From positions 62,001-126,000 of the forward strand of contig NZ_QWFZ01000039.1 of NCBI RefSeq assembly GCF_003576315.1: a DNA stretch of 64,000 nucleotides, in the 5' to 3' direction. A program made the translations under genes and the position numbers. How positions within the stretch are numbered: position 1 is the first letter of the stretch; every line of letters begins with the position of its first letter. The notes beneath the pieces are model-generated. The model was not told the origin of the DNA, ran no database searches, and saw only the letters and a list, made by a program, of their open reading frames with translations. Below are positions 19,421 through 28,062 of this stretch, in pieces. The stretch is from Henriciella mobilis. Lineage in GTDB: Bacteria; Pseudomonadota; Alphaproteobacteria; Caulobacterales; Hyphomonadaceae.

Positions 19421-21973
19421 TTATTTACCGCGTGACCACCAGCCGCGACGCTTAGGCTTCGCTTCTTTTTCGTCGCCGTTTTCATCGCTAACCAGCACAG
19501 GCTCGCTCGCAAGCGGTTTGTCGGCATCAAACACCACCGCAGTGGTTGCAGTTTGTCCCTCGTCTTTGTCTTTAGAGGTCTGGTCCGCATCGTTTGCTGG
19601 CTGTGGAGTTTCTCCAGCATCGCTGGCAACAACTTCCGAAGCAATGGCCGTTTCGTCGACAGGGGGAGCCGGTGAACTAGGCTCGCTGATATCAGGCTCG
19701 CTCTTCAGCTCTGCGTCCGGCACGTCATTGTCCGTCTTTTCGTTGATAGAACCTTCGGACGGCGCGGATACATTTTCAGATCCCGCTTGTCCTGGTTCGG
19801 TCGCCGCTGTTTCTGAGACTTGATCGGTCCCTGTAGACTTGTTTCGGCGACCGCCCCGTGACCGCCGGCGACGGGAAGGCTTCTTTTCACTCTCCTGATC
19901 GTCAGCTTTTTCCGCATCTAGAGCAACGGTCTTCGCCAGCTGAGGCTGTGATGACGTGGCGCGGTTTGCAGCTTGAGGATCGGGTAGGGCGGGCGGTTCG
20001 TCGTCTAGAAGGGCAGGGGCGCTTACAGAAAGCCCATCCAGTAGCGCGCCACCATCAGCCGGCACAATTGGTCCGCTCTCACGACGTCTGCGGCGGCCAC
20101 CACGGCGACCACGGCGACGGCGCTTACGACTCTGCGAAGACTTTTCATCTTCTGTCGTGGCGTCGGTTGCTTCACTGTCGACTTTTGCGTCCTCATCGAT
20201 TTCGTCTTCCGCGGAGTCTAGGGAGTCGTCATTTTCCTGCGGAAGCAGGTCATCATCGTCGTCGCCGCTAATGTGCTTGCTGCGGTCTGAACTCTTGGAT
20301 TTACGCCTTGATTTGCGACTGGGGTCCTTCTCGGCGTCGATCTTGAAGTCGCCTGGCAGGAGGTCGTCGGATGAGCGAACCGAAATAGCGAAACCTGCTT
20401 CGTCTTCGATTTCTGTAATCGCTTCGCGCTTGTTATTCAGGAGGTAGAGTGCCACTTCGGTCGGCGCATGCACGGTGATCGAAGCCAGCCCGCCACCAGC
20501 CGCCCGTGCTTCGAGCGTGCGCAATAACTGAAGCGCAGCAGAAGGAACAGAGCGACGCCTGCCGGTGCCATTGCAGGCATCACAGGGATCAGACGTAGCC
20601 TGCAGGACGCCAGCTCTACGGCGCTGACGTGAGATCTCCATCAGTCCGAACTGGGAGATTTTTCCGCACTGGACCCTCGCACGGTCAATCTTGAGGCAGT
20701 CTTTCAGCTTCTTTTCGACGGCCCGGTTGTTCTTGTTCTCCTCCATATCAATGAAGTCGATCACAACAAGGCCAGCCAAGTCGCGCAAACGCATCTGACG
20801 GCAGGCTTCCTCGGCGGCCTCGAGATTCGTTCTAAGTGCGGTCTGCTCGATATTGCGCTCTCGTGTTGCCTTGCCGGAGTTCACGTCGATGGCGACAAGC
20901 GCTTCGGTTTGATTGATGACGAGATAGCCGCCTGACTTCATCTGAACGACGGGAGAGAATATTGAATCGAGTTGTTCTTCGACATTCTCTGAAACGAAAA
21001 GCGGCGCCTGGGATTTCCACTGCTTCACCTTTCGAGCCTGCGTCGGCATGATCATCTTGGAAAGGTCCTTGGCCTCTCTGTAGGCCGTCTGGCCTTGAAT
21101 GATCACCTCTTCGATGTCCTTGTCGAACATGTCGCGCATGGCCCGATGAACCAGTCCGCCTTCCTCATGGATCAGGCAAGGCGCGATGGATTCGAGCGTC
21201 TTGGAACGGATATTATCCCATAGCTTTTGCAGGTATTCGTAGTCCCGCTTTATTTCGGTCTTCGTGCGTTTGGCGCCGGCCGTCCGTACAATAAGGCCCA
21301 TACCCTGCGGGACATCGAGGCTTCCCATGATGTCCTTCAGGCGCTTGCGATCCGAACCATTGGAGATCTTGCGTGAAATGCCCCCGCCACGCGGCGTATT
21401 CGGCATCAATACGCTGTAGCGGCCAGCCAGAGACAGGAAGGTCGTCAGCGCGGCACCTTTATTGCCGCGTTCTTCCTTTACAACCTGAACCAGCATGACT
21501 TGCCGCCGCCGGATGACTTCCTGAATCTTGTATCGCTTCGAATGTGATTGCGAAGACTTCTTCCGGGTTTCCGGCTCACCGTCCGAAGCGTCCTCATCAG
21601 AATTGTCGTCGTCATCGATCAGGTCTGCCGGTGAATCGATTTCCTCATCGGGGTCATCAACATCAAGGTCTTCATTCTCGGCTGCGGCGCGCGCAGCGTC
21701 TTGAAGAAGCGCTTCACGATCTTCTTGTGGCAGCTGGTAATAGTCTGGATGTATTTCGCTGAAAGCGAGAAAACCGTGGCGGTTGCCACCATAATCCACG
21801 AAGCATGCCTGAAGGGAAGGCTCTACTCGCGTTACTTTCGCGAGATAGATGTTACCTCTTAGTTGTTCCTTGCCAGTCGTTTCGAAATCAAAGTCATCAA
21901 CTTGCCCATTCGAAACGAGCGCCACCCGGGTTTCTTCCGGGTGGACGGCATCGATCAGCATTAGTTTGCTCAT
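19421..21973 (-). CDS. rne: Ribonuclease E
   Basis: An 850-residue endoribonuclease and degradosome scaffold. The N-terminal S1/RNase H half is interrupted by a long acidic insertion (about 95-150), a form known from Alphaproteobacteria. Catalytic motifs are VAIDVNSGK and VVIDFIDMEE, and the Zn-link is CDACNGTG. From about residue 510 the protein is low-complexity, with alternating acidic stretches and Arg/Lys blocks for RNA and partner binding. The last residues, KPKRRGWWSRGK, hold the GWW motif that recruits PNPase in Caulobacter. A structured leader precedes the gene. Confidence 0.96.
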   Translation of the reverse strand: MSKLMLIDAVHPEETRVALVSNGQVDDFDFETTGKEQLRGNIYLAKVTRVEPSLQACFVDYGGNRHGFLAFSEIHPDYYQLPQEDREALLQDAARAAAENEDLDVDDPDEEIDSPADLIDDDDNSDEDASDGEPETRKKSSQSHSKRYKIQEVIRRRQVMLVQVVKEERGNKGAALTTFLSLAGRYSVLMPNTPRGGGISRKISNGSDRKRLKDIMGSLDVPQGMGLIVRTAGAKRTKTEIKRDYEYLQKLWDNIRSKTLESIAPCLIHEEGGLVHRAMRDMFDKDIEEVIIQGQTAYREAKDLSKMIMPTQARKVKQWKSQAPLFVSENVEEQLDSIFSPVVQMKSGGYLVINQTEALVAIDVNSGKATRERNIEQTALRTNLEAAEEACRQMRLRDLAGLVVIDFIDMEENKNNRAVEKKLKDCLKIDRARVQCGKISQFGLMEISRQRRRAGVLQATSDPCDACNGTGRRRSVPSAALQLLRTLEARAAGGGLASITVHAPTEVALYLLNNKREAITEIEDEAGFAISVRSSDDLLPGDFKIDAEKDPSRKSRRKSKSSDRSKHISGDDDDDLLPQENDDSLDSAEDEIDEDAKVDSEATDATTEDEKSSQSRKRRRRGRRGGRRRRRESGPIVPADGGALLDGLSVSAPALLDDEPPALPDPQAANRATSSQPQLAKTVALDAEKADDQESEKKPSRRRRSRGGRRNKSTGTDQVSETAATEPGQAGSENVSAPSEGSINEKTDNDVPDAELKSEPDISEPSSPAPPVDETAIASEVVASDAGETPQPANDADQTSKDKDEGQTATTAVVFDADKPLASEPVLVSDENGDEKEAKPKRRGWWSRGK

Positions 21974-22374
21974 TTAGGATCGCCTTGTTGGCTGGCGGCG
22001 CGGTCCTGCGAGATTGTTCGCAGGCTCTGCGGCTATCGCCAGTGTTGTTTTGTGAAGAGCCCAAGCGCCAGCTCGTCCGCGCGCCTTGGGGCGCAATACG
22101 TGACAGTCTCTGCTGGTGATCAGGCAACATGAAGTTGTTCATCCGTGGCCGACCGGCGCCCGCTGCGGGACAGTCGTCCCGGCTATGCACCTGTCTGGGA
22201 TTATCTGTTCCCCGCACGCTGCGAGGTGGTCTGAACATGCCCAAAGCCGAAGGGAATGAAAAGCGTAAAATGACACAAACGCGAAAAACGCAGCGGCAAC
22301 GCTGACAGTAAATGTTGGATTAATCCTCACTGTGGCATCAGGCACAGGGTTATGCACAGTGTTCCGCGGGAGAA
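21974..22374 (-). promoter_or_regulatory. Structured rne leader / divergent rne-amidase promoter region
   Basis: A 401-base stretch without a gene. It contains three perfect inverted repeats: CCTGCGA-6-TCGCAGG (22006-22025), GCGCC-4-GGCGC (22081-22094) and GGGAC-4-GTCCC (22167-22180). All lie on the rne side and could form hairpins in a long 5-prime leader. RNase E is known to autoregulate through its leader in enterobacteria; the same role here is inference. I could not place promoter boxes with confidence. Confidence 0.5.
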
Positions 22375-23562
22375 ATGGTGACCGCGCTGATTCGAATTTT
22401 GCTACTTTGGACGATTTTTTGTCTGAGCGCTTCTGCCGCGACTGCCGCAGTAGTCAGCGAGATCATTGTGTCCGGAGACAATGAGTATATGCGGATATTG
22501 TTTGCGGCTGACGAGCCAATCGAACAGGAAACCTTTTTGATCAGCGACGCGAATGGCCGGCGGGTCGATGTCAGGCTGCCAGGCGCCACCGTATCGCTTG
22601 GTGCTCATACGCCGCCCCCCAATGGGGCCATCGATGCTTATGAAATCCGTCAGGGAGAAGTCGTTTTTAATCTGACGACACCCATGATGGTATCACGCAC
22701 GCTTAATATGGCCCCGACGCGTGCAGATCCGAGGCACCGACTTCTCATCGACCTGGTACGCGTTGCGCCGATCAGATTTGACAGGGCATCCATGGAGGAT
22801 GCTGTGCTGCGGCAGCAATACCTCGCTGCTTACACTCCAGGCTCGTATAGAAAAGCCCAGCCACTTGGTTCGAAGCCGGACCAGTATACGGTGGTCATCG
22901 ATCCCGGACATGGTGGCAAGGATCCGGGAGCGTTGGCGGCGACGAATCAAAAGGAAAAAACAATCGTCCTGCAGACATCGCTCGCGATAAAACAGGTCCT
23001 TGAACGGTCTGGCCGCTATCGTGTTCACCTTACGCGTTCGGACGATACCTACGTTGATCATGAAGACCGTGTGTCCATGGCTCGAAGCTGGGGGGCGGAC
23101 CTCTTTATTTCCGTACACGCGGATGCTGCGGGCAACCCAGATGTCGCAGGCGCGACTGTATACACCTTGTCAGCTCGTGGCGAACGCCGGATCGATGGCA
23201 CGGCGAAAACCAATGGCTGGCATCTGCCAATCGAAGACGGAACTTCGCAGGAAGTATCCGGTATCTTGGAAGACCTGATCCTTCGGGAAACCAAATCCAA
23301 TTCAACCGTGTTCGCCGAGCTGCTCACGCCGGAACTTGAAAAGGCGGGTCCGATTGTGCGCAATAGCCATCGGCGAGCTAATTTTTTCGTCTTGCTGGCA
23401 CCGGATGTGCCCGCGGTTCTGCTGGAAATCGGATTTCTTACCAATCGTTCGGATGTTGCACGATTGAGTTCAGAAAGCGGGCGCAGAAAGACTGCGGAAG
23501 CAGTTGGGCGGGCCATCGATGCCTATTTTGACAGGCGCGATGTGCTCTACGCAGCGAACTAA
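22375..23562 (+). CDS. amiC: N-acetylmuramoyl-L-alanine amidase (AmiC-like)
   Basis: A 395-residue periplasmic amidase that splits the bond between MurNAc and L-Ala during septum cleavage. A signal peptide (about 1-26) is followed by an AMIN domain (about 28-140) and an Amidase_3 catalytic domain (about 168-390). Zinc ligands are visible in VIDPGHGG, QKEKTI, FISVHADA and VLLEIGFLTN. A regulatory helix between the second and third motifs suggests control by an EnvC/LytM activator. GTG at 22378 is an alternative start better spaced from GGGAG. PBP1a follows after 100 bases on the same strand. Confidence 0.93.
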   Translation: MVTALIRILLLWTIFCLSASAATAAVVSEIIVSGDNEYMRILFAADEPIEQETFLISDANGRRVDVRLPGATVSLGAHTPPPNGAIDAYEIRQGEVVFNLTTPMMVSRTLNMAPTRADPRHRLLIDLVRVAPIRFDRASMEDAVLRQQYLAAYTPGSYRKAQPLGSKPDQYTVVIDPGHGGKDPGALAATNQKEKTIVLQTSLAIKQVLERSGRYRVHLTRSDDTYVDHEDRVSMARSWGADLFISVHADAAGNPDVAGATVYTLSARGERRIDGTAKTNGWHLPIEDGTSQEVSGILEDLILRETKSNSTVFAELLTPELEKAGPIVRNSHRRANFFVLLAPDVPAVLLEIGFLTNRSDVARLSSESGRRKTAEAVGRAIDAYFDRRDVLYAAN

Positions 23563-23662
23563 CTGCTTTTTGCCTTTCGGCTGATTGGCGAACGCCTTAC
23601 TCTAGCCAGACTGTGTTGTCAGACAGCATTATCCGCAATTACAATTCCAGGCTGTACAAAAG

Positions 23663-26233
23663 ATGACTGAACAAGCGACCAGAAAGCGATTTCTGACGTG
23701 GAAGCTCTTCCGGCGTGTTTTTTTGGGCCTCGTAATTCTGGGGGTCATCGCATTCATCGCTTTGGCAGTTTACGTAGCGGTGCTGGCTCGCGACCTTCCT
23801 TCCCACAAGCGGCTTGCGAGTTATGAGCCGCCGATCACCTCACGCGTTCACGCGGGCGACGGGACGCTGATCGCTGAGTTCGCTGAGGAACACCGAGTGT
23901 TCGTGCCGATTGAATCGGTGCCTGAACACGTGATCCAGGCGTTCGTCGCCGCAGAAGATAAGAAGTTCTTCACGCACCACGGTCTGGATTATGTCGGCAT
24001 TCTTCGGGGCGCTATCAATTCAGCCAAGATCAAACTCACTGGTGGCGGCAATCTGCAGGGTGGTTCAACGATTACCCAGCAGGTCGCCAAGAACATGCTT
24101 CTGACCCGGGACCAGACAATTGACCGGAAAATCAAGGAAGCGATTATCGCCCGACGCATGGAGGATGCGTTTACAAAGGACGAGATCCTTGAGCTCTACC
24201 TAAACGAAATCTATTTGGGAGTGCGCGCATATGGCGTCGGGTCTGCGGCTCTGATTTATTTCGATAAGTCGCTTCCCGAGTTGAACCTGTCAGAGGCGGC
24301 AATTTTGGCATCGCTTGCCAAGGCCCCGTCGACCGTCAACCCGTATCGCCGGCCGGAACGCCTGCTGGCCCGTCGCAACTATGTCCTCGGCCGCATGGTA
24401 GAAGATGGCTACATTACGCAGGACGAAGCAGACAGGGCCATGGAGAAGGGTCTTGAAGTAACCGAACGTCTGCGCGGACCCGAATATGCGGCCGCGACAT
24501 ATTTCGTTCAGGAGTTGCGCAAACAGCTTATCGAGCAGTATGGCGAGGAAGCGCTTCAGCGTGGCGGCTTGTCAATTCGAACAACGATTGACACACGCCT
24601 TCAACTGGCGGCGCAGGACGCCTTGCAGGCCGGCCTTGAGAGCTATGACCGTCGCCACAACTATCGAGGGCCATTTGCTACCATCGATGCTGATGGCAAT
24701 GTGCCCGAACAGCTTGAAAAGCTGACCTTGCCGCCAGGTTACGGGACCTGGGAGGCTGGCATGGTCTCGCGTGTGGGTTCTGAGGGGGCTAGGCTGGTGC
24801 TCAAGGATGGACGCGAAACGTCAATTCCCAAGGAAGATGTCGAATGGGCGCGCACTTGGACACGCGATGGTGGCGGGGCTGGCCTGGCGTCTGGCGATGT
24901 CGTGCTCGTCGAAGTTGCACGCACGGAAGAGAAGAAGCCCGGCGCAGAAACTCGAGACGGTGAAGCGTCTGAGGACGAGTGGATTTACGTTCCCGCAGAG
25001 ACCGCAATTCTCAGGCAGGTGCCGGAGGTTGAGGGCGGTATTGTTGCGCTTGATCCGCACACCGGACGCGTACTGGCAATGGTTGGTGGGTACTCTTTCT
25101 TTAAAAGCCCGTTCAATCGGGTAACCCAGGCTGTTCGCCAGCCGGGCTCTTCCTTCAAGCCGTTCGTATACGGGGCGGCTCTTGAAAACGGCTACACGCC
25201 TTCAACCCGCATCCTCGATGCGCCGTTTGTCTATTATGACGAACATACCGAGGAGATGTGGAAGCCGCAGAACTATTCAGAAGGGCGTTCCTACGGCGAA
25301 GTCACGATGCGCACGGCACTGGAGCGCTCGTTCAACCAGGTGACTGCGCGCGTCGCTGTGGATATCGGTATGCCGGCCGTGTCTGAGTTCGCCGAGCGCT
25401 TCGGCTTGTACGACAATCTCCCGCCTTATCCGGCCATGGCATTGGGTTCAGGTGAGACGACGCCTTGGCGAATGGCACGTGGCTACGCCGCTTTCGTGAA
25501 TGGCGGCAAAGAAGTCACGCCGACGCTGCTCGACCGCGTTCAGGACCGCCACGGCAATACGCTCTACAAGCACGACACGCGCCCATGCGAAAGTTGTGAC
25601 GCACTGGAGTGGGACGGTGGCAAACCACCGGTGCTCCCTGACGAGCGCAAACAACTCGTGGACCCCGTCATTGCCTATCAGATCGTGCACATGCTTGAGG
25701 GGGTTGTGGAGCGCGGCACGGCGCGCCGGGCAAAACGTGTTGGAAAGCCACTGGCCGGCAAAACCGGTACTACTAACGATTATGTAGACGCCCTGTTCTA
25801 CGGCTTCTCTCCAGACCTGGTCGTGGGAATCTGGGTAGGGTTTGATACACCCAAGTCACTCGGGGAAGGTGAGGCCGGTGGATCGATCGGTGCACCGATT
25901 TTCACCGACTTCATGGAAGTCGCCTTGCAGGATGAACCTGCACTGCCATTCCGAATTCCGCCCGGCGTTCGACTCGTCCAGGTCGATCACGATACCGGAG
26001 GACTTCCAACGGCCGCTTCGGGAGAAGTCATTGTTGAAGCGTTCCGTCCGGGGACGGAGCCAGGCGCCGTTTTCGACGAGGATACGGACTTCTCGATTTC
26101 AGGAAGCCGTTCGGGTAATGGCGAACAACGAGACGATATCGCGGATCCCTTCTCGGAGGGTTTTCAGCCGCCTGGATTCGGTGATCAAGGCGGTGACGAC
26201 GTCGCCGATGAAAACCTCAGCGGCATTTATTGA
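23663..26233 (+). CDS. mrcA: Penicillin-binding protein 1A (class A bifunctional PBP)
   Basis: An 856-residue inner-membrane peptidoglycan synthase. The membrane anchor is at about residues 14-38. The GT51 glycosyltransferase has catalytic Glu in VAAEDKKFF and the GGSTITQQ motif. An OB-like insert is followed by the transpeptidase with SSFK (the active-site Ser tetrad in QPGSSFKPF), SFN and KTGTTND. The C-terminal tail is acidic and probably disordered. It builds wall strands that the upstream amidase trims. Preceded by about 100 bases after amiC; the pair may share a transcript. Confidence 0.96.
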   Translation: MTEQATRKRFLTWKLFRRVFLGLVILGVIAFIALAVYVAVLARDLPSHKRLASYEPPITSRVHAGDGTLIAEFAEEHRVFVPIESVPEHVIQAFVAAEDKKFFTHHGLDYVGILRGAINSAKIKLTGGGNLQGGSTITQQVAKNMLLTRDQTIDRKIKEAIIARRMEDAFTKDEILELYLNEIYLGVRAYGVGSAALIYFDKSLPELNLSEAAILASLAKAPSTVNPYRRPERLLARRNYVLGRMVEDGYITQDEADRAMEKGLEVTERLRGPEYAAATYFVQELRKQLIEQYGEEALQRGGLSIRTTIDTRLQLAAQDALQAGLESYDRRHNYRGPFATIDADGNVPEQLEKLTLPPGYGTWEAGMVSRVGSEGARLVLKDGRETSIPKEDVEWARTWTRDGGGAGLASGDVVLVEVARTEEKKPGAETRDGEASEDEWIYVPAETAILRQVPEVEGGIVALDPHTGRVLAMVGGYSFFKSPFNRVTQAVRQPGSSFKPFVYGAALENGYTPSTRILDAPFVYYDEHTEEMWKPQNYSEGRSYGEVTMRTALERSFNQVTARVAVDIGMPAVSEFAERFGLYDNLPPYPAMALGSGETTPWRMARGYAAFVNGGKEVTPTLLDRVQDRHGNTLYKHDTRPCESCDALEWDGGKPPVLPDERKQLVDPVIAYQIVHMLEGVVERGTARRAKRVGKPLAGKTGTTNDYVDALFYGFSPDLVVGIWVGFDTPKSLGEGEAGGSIGAPIFTDFMEVALQDEPALPFRIPPGVRLVQVDHDTGGLPTAASGEVIVEAFRPGTEPGAVFDEDTDFSISGSRSGNGEQRDDIADPFSEGFQPPGFGDQGGDDVADENLSGIY

Positions 26234-26294
26234 CGCCAGATGAGGTTTTATGCATCGCAGGCTTCAAGCAAACCACAGGAATAGAGCCATCACC

Positions 26295-27408
26295 ATGTCA
26301 ACGGACATCAAGACCCTTGTTGAAGAAATCAAGCAGTCGGCCGAACTGCTGAGGAGGCGTCTTTGACTGGGACGTTGCCGAAAAACGTCTCGACGAACTG
26401 AACGCTCTCTCCGAGCAGCCAGAGTTCTGGAACGATCCTGAGGAAGCCCGCAAGTTGATGGCCGAGCGCCAGCGACTGGAAGATGGCATCCGCATGGTGA
26501 GAGAGCTCGAAAAGGAAGCGGCGGACGGTCTGGAGTTGTATGAGCTAGCCGATGGCGACGAAGACATGATTGCCGATGTGCGGGCATCTCTACAATCGGC
26601 CCGGGAAAAAGCAGCCAAAGCCGAACTGCAGGCACTTTTGTCAGGCGAAGCCGACGCCAATGACTGCTATTTGCAGATCAATGCAGGCGCTGGCGGGACG
26701 GAAAGCCAGGACTGGGCGTCGATGCTAAGGCGGATGTACGTACGTTGGGCAGAGTCGAATGGCTATAAGGTCGAAGAAGAAGACGCACATGACGGCGACG
26801 AGGCGGGCATCAAATCTACGACGCTGTTGATCTCGGGGCACAATGCCTATGGCTGGCTGAAATCCGAGAACGGCGTCCATCGGCTTGTCCGGATTTCGCC
26901 ATTTGATTCCTCGGCGCGCCGGCACACGTCGTTTGCGTCAGTTAGCGTCTCGCCTGTCATCGACGAATCGATCGAGGTTGAGATCGATCCTTCTGATGTG
27001 CGAACGGATACTTATAGATCCTCCGGGGCAGGGGGGCAGCATGTGAACAAGACGGATTCAGCGGTCCGTTTGACCCATGACCCGACCGGCATTGTCGTCG
27101 CTTGCCAAGCGGGCAGATCCCAGCATCAGAACAGGGCGAAGGCATGGGAAATGCTGCGCTCGAAATTGTATGAGTTGGAACTCCAGAAACGCCGGGAGGC
27201 GGCTCAGGATAGCCACGATTCCAAATCCGATATCGGTTGGGGGCACCAAATCAGATCTTATGTCTTGCAGCCCTATCAGCTCGTGAAAGACTTGCGGACG
27301 AATTACGAAACGTCAGACACGTCCGGCGTATTGAACGGCGATCTCGATGCGTTCCTGAGCGCTGCTCTTGCGCACTCTGTTGTTGGAAACGAAGAGTCGG
27401 CAGCGTAA
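26295..27408 (+). CDS. prfB: Peptide chain release factor 2, programmed +1 frameshift
   Basis: RF2 (370 residues after frameshift) ends translation at UGA and UAA. The frame opens at ATG 26295 and runs 23 codons to an in-frame TGA at 26364-26366; translation continues in the +1 frame from 26365 to 27408. Conserved motifs are the anticodon-like SPF (RISPFDSS) and the catalytic GGQ ([10 protein letters not shown]). A gene model starting at a later ATG (26455) would lose about 50 N-terminal residues and is wrong. RF2 abundance controls its own synthesis through the slippery stop. Confidence 0.96.
26352..26367 (+). promoter_or_regulatory. prfB programmed frameshift site
   Basis: AGGAGG-CGT-CTT-TGA-C: an internal Shine-Dalgarno sequence three bases before the CTT slip codon, then the UGA stop followed by C, a poor termination context. 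Arrangement and spacing match the E. coli prfB site. Low RF2 lets the ribosome slip +1 at CTT. Confidence 0.96.
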
Positions 27409-27433
27409 AATCATTTCTGCGTTCATACGCATT

Positions 27434-27471
27434 AAAAAGGGCTGCACCCGTCTAAAGGTGCAGCCCTTTAA
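27434..27471. terminator. Bidirectional terminator between prfB and bactofilin
   Basis: A perfect 13-bp inverted repeat (AAAGGGCTGCACC / GGTGCAGCCCTTT) with an 8-base loop, flanked by A runs on the left and TTTAAAA on the right. It can serve both convergent genes, with the better T tract on the minus-strand side. Confidence 0.85.
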
Positions 27472-27501
27472 AATAACTAGACTGGACGTTCGTCGAAGTT
27501 T

Positions 27502-28062
27502 TTACGAAAGAGCTGAAGGACCGGTCGAAAACGTCGAGGATGCGCTGGTCGAGGACTGCTGGGAAGAAGCACTACCCGATGCGGTGCTTGTTGAATCGGA
27601 AGCCTTGGATGCCGGGCGGTCGCTGTTGGCGGGTTTCGGCGCAGAGTCTTTCAAAGGGTCCTGATCGTGTTTGACCTGGCCTTCGAACATCGCGTTCGGC
27701 TGGATGCTGAGCGACGAATGGAGAATGTCGCCGTGCACCTTGGCGCCGGTTTCCAGCTCGACTTTGCGGGCACGAATCGAGCCGCGTACTTCGCCTTTGA
27801 CTTTGACGGCTTCAGCTTTCACTTCACCAATCACGGTACCGCCGGCACCAATCGTAATGTCAGCGGCGGAAACGTCGCCATCGACGAGTCCATCAATCTG
27901 AAGTGCACCTTCCGATGTGATGGAGCCATGAATTTCCATGTCGCCACAGATGATCGATGCTGCCGAACGGGCAGTTGGTTTGCTGGCCGCGCTTTTTACA
28001 GCGTCTTGTGCCGGATTTATGCTGGACATCTGTGTGTCACTGTCTTTCGTCTTCGTGAACAT
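27502..28062 (-). CDS. bacA: Bactofilin family polymer-forming cytoskeletal protein
   Basis: A 186-residue bactofilin. The central beta-helix domain (about 35-135) shows repeating GxVxGxVxA-type turns (GLVDGDVSAADITIG, GTVIGEVKAEAV). It is flanked by a short N-terminal tail and a Ser/Ala/Lys/Asp-rich disordered C-terminus. Bactofilins self-assemble without nucleotide and position wall enzymes at curved or stalk-forming sites. The gene overlaps the end of the upstream M23 peptidase gene by 26 bases, so the two are expressed together. Confidence 0.93.
   Translation of the reverse strand: MFTKTKDSDTQMSSINPAQDAVKSAASKPTARSAASIICGDMEIHGSITSEGALQIDGLVDGDVSAADITIGAGGTVIGEVKAEAVKVKGEVRGSIRARKVELETGAKVHGDILHSSLSIQPNAMFEGQVKHDQDPLKDSAPKPANSDRPASKASDSTSTASGSASSQQSSTSASSTFSTGPSALS

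Noticed and set aside
19430-20350. Acid- and base-rich tracts as repeats or a contaminating low-complexity element
   Set aside because: They are in frame with RNase E and typical of its disordered scaffold region; no tandem repeat unit.
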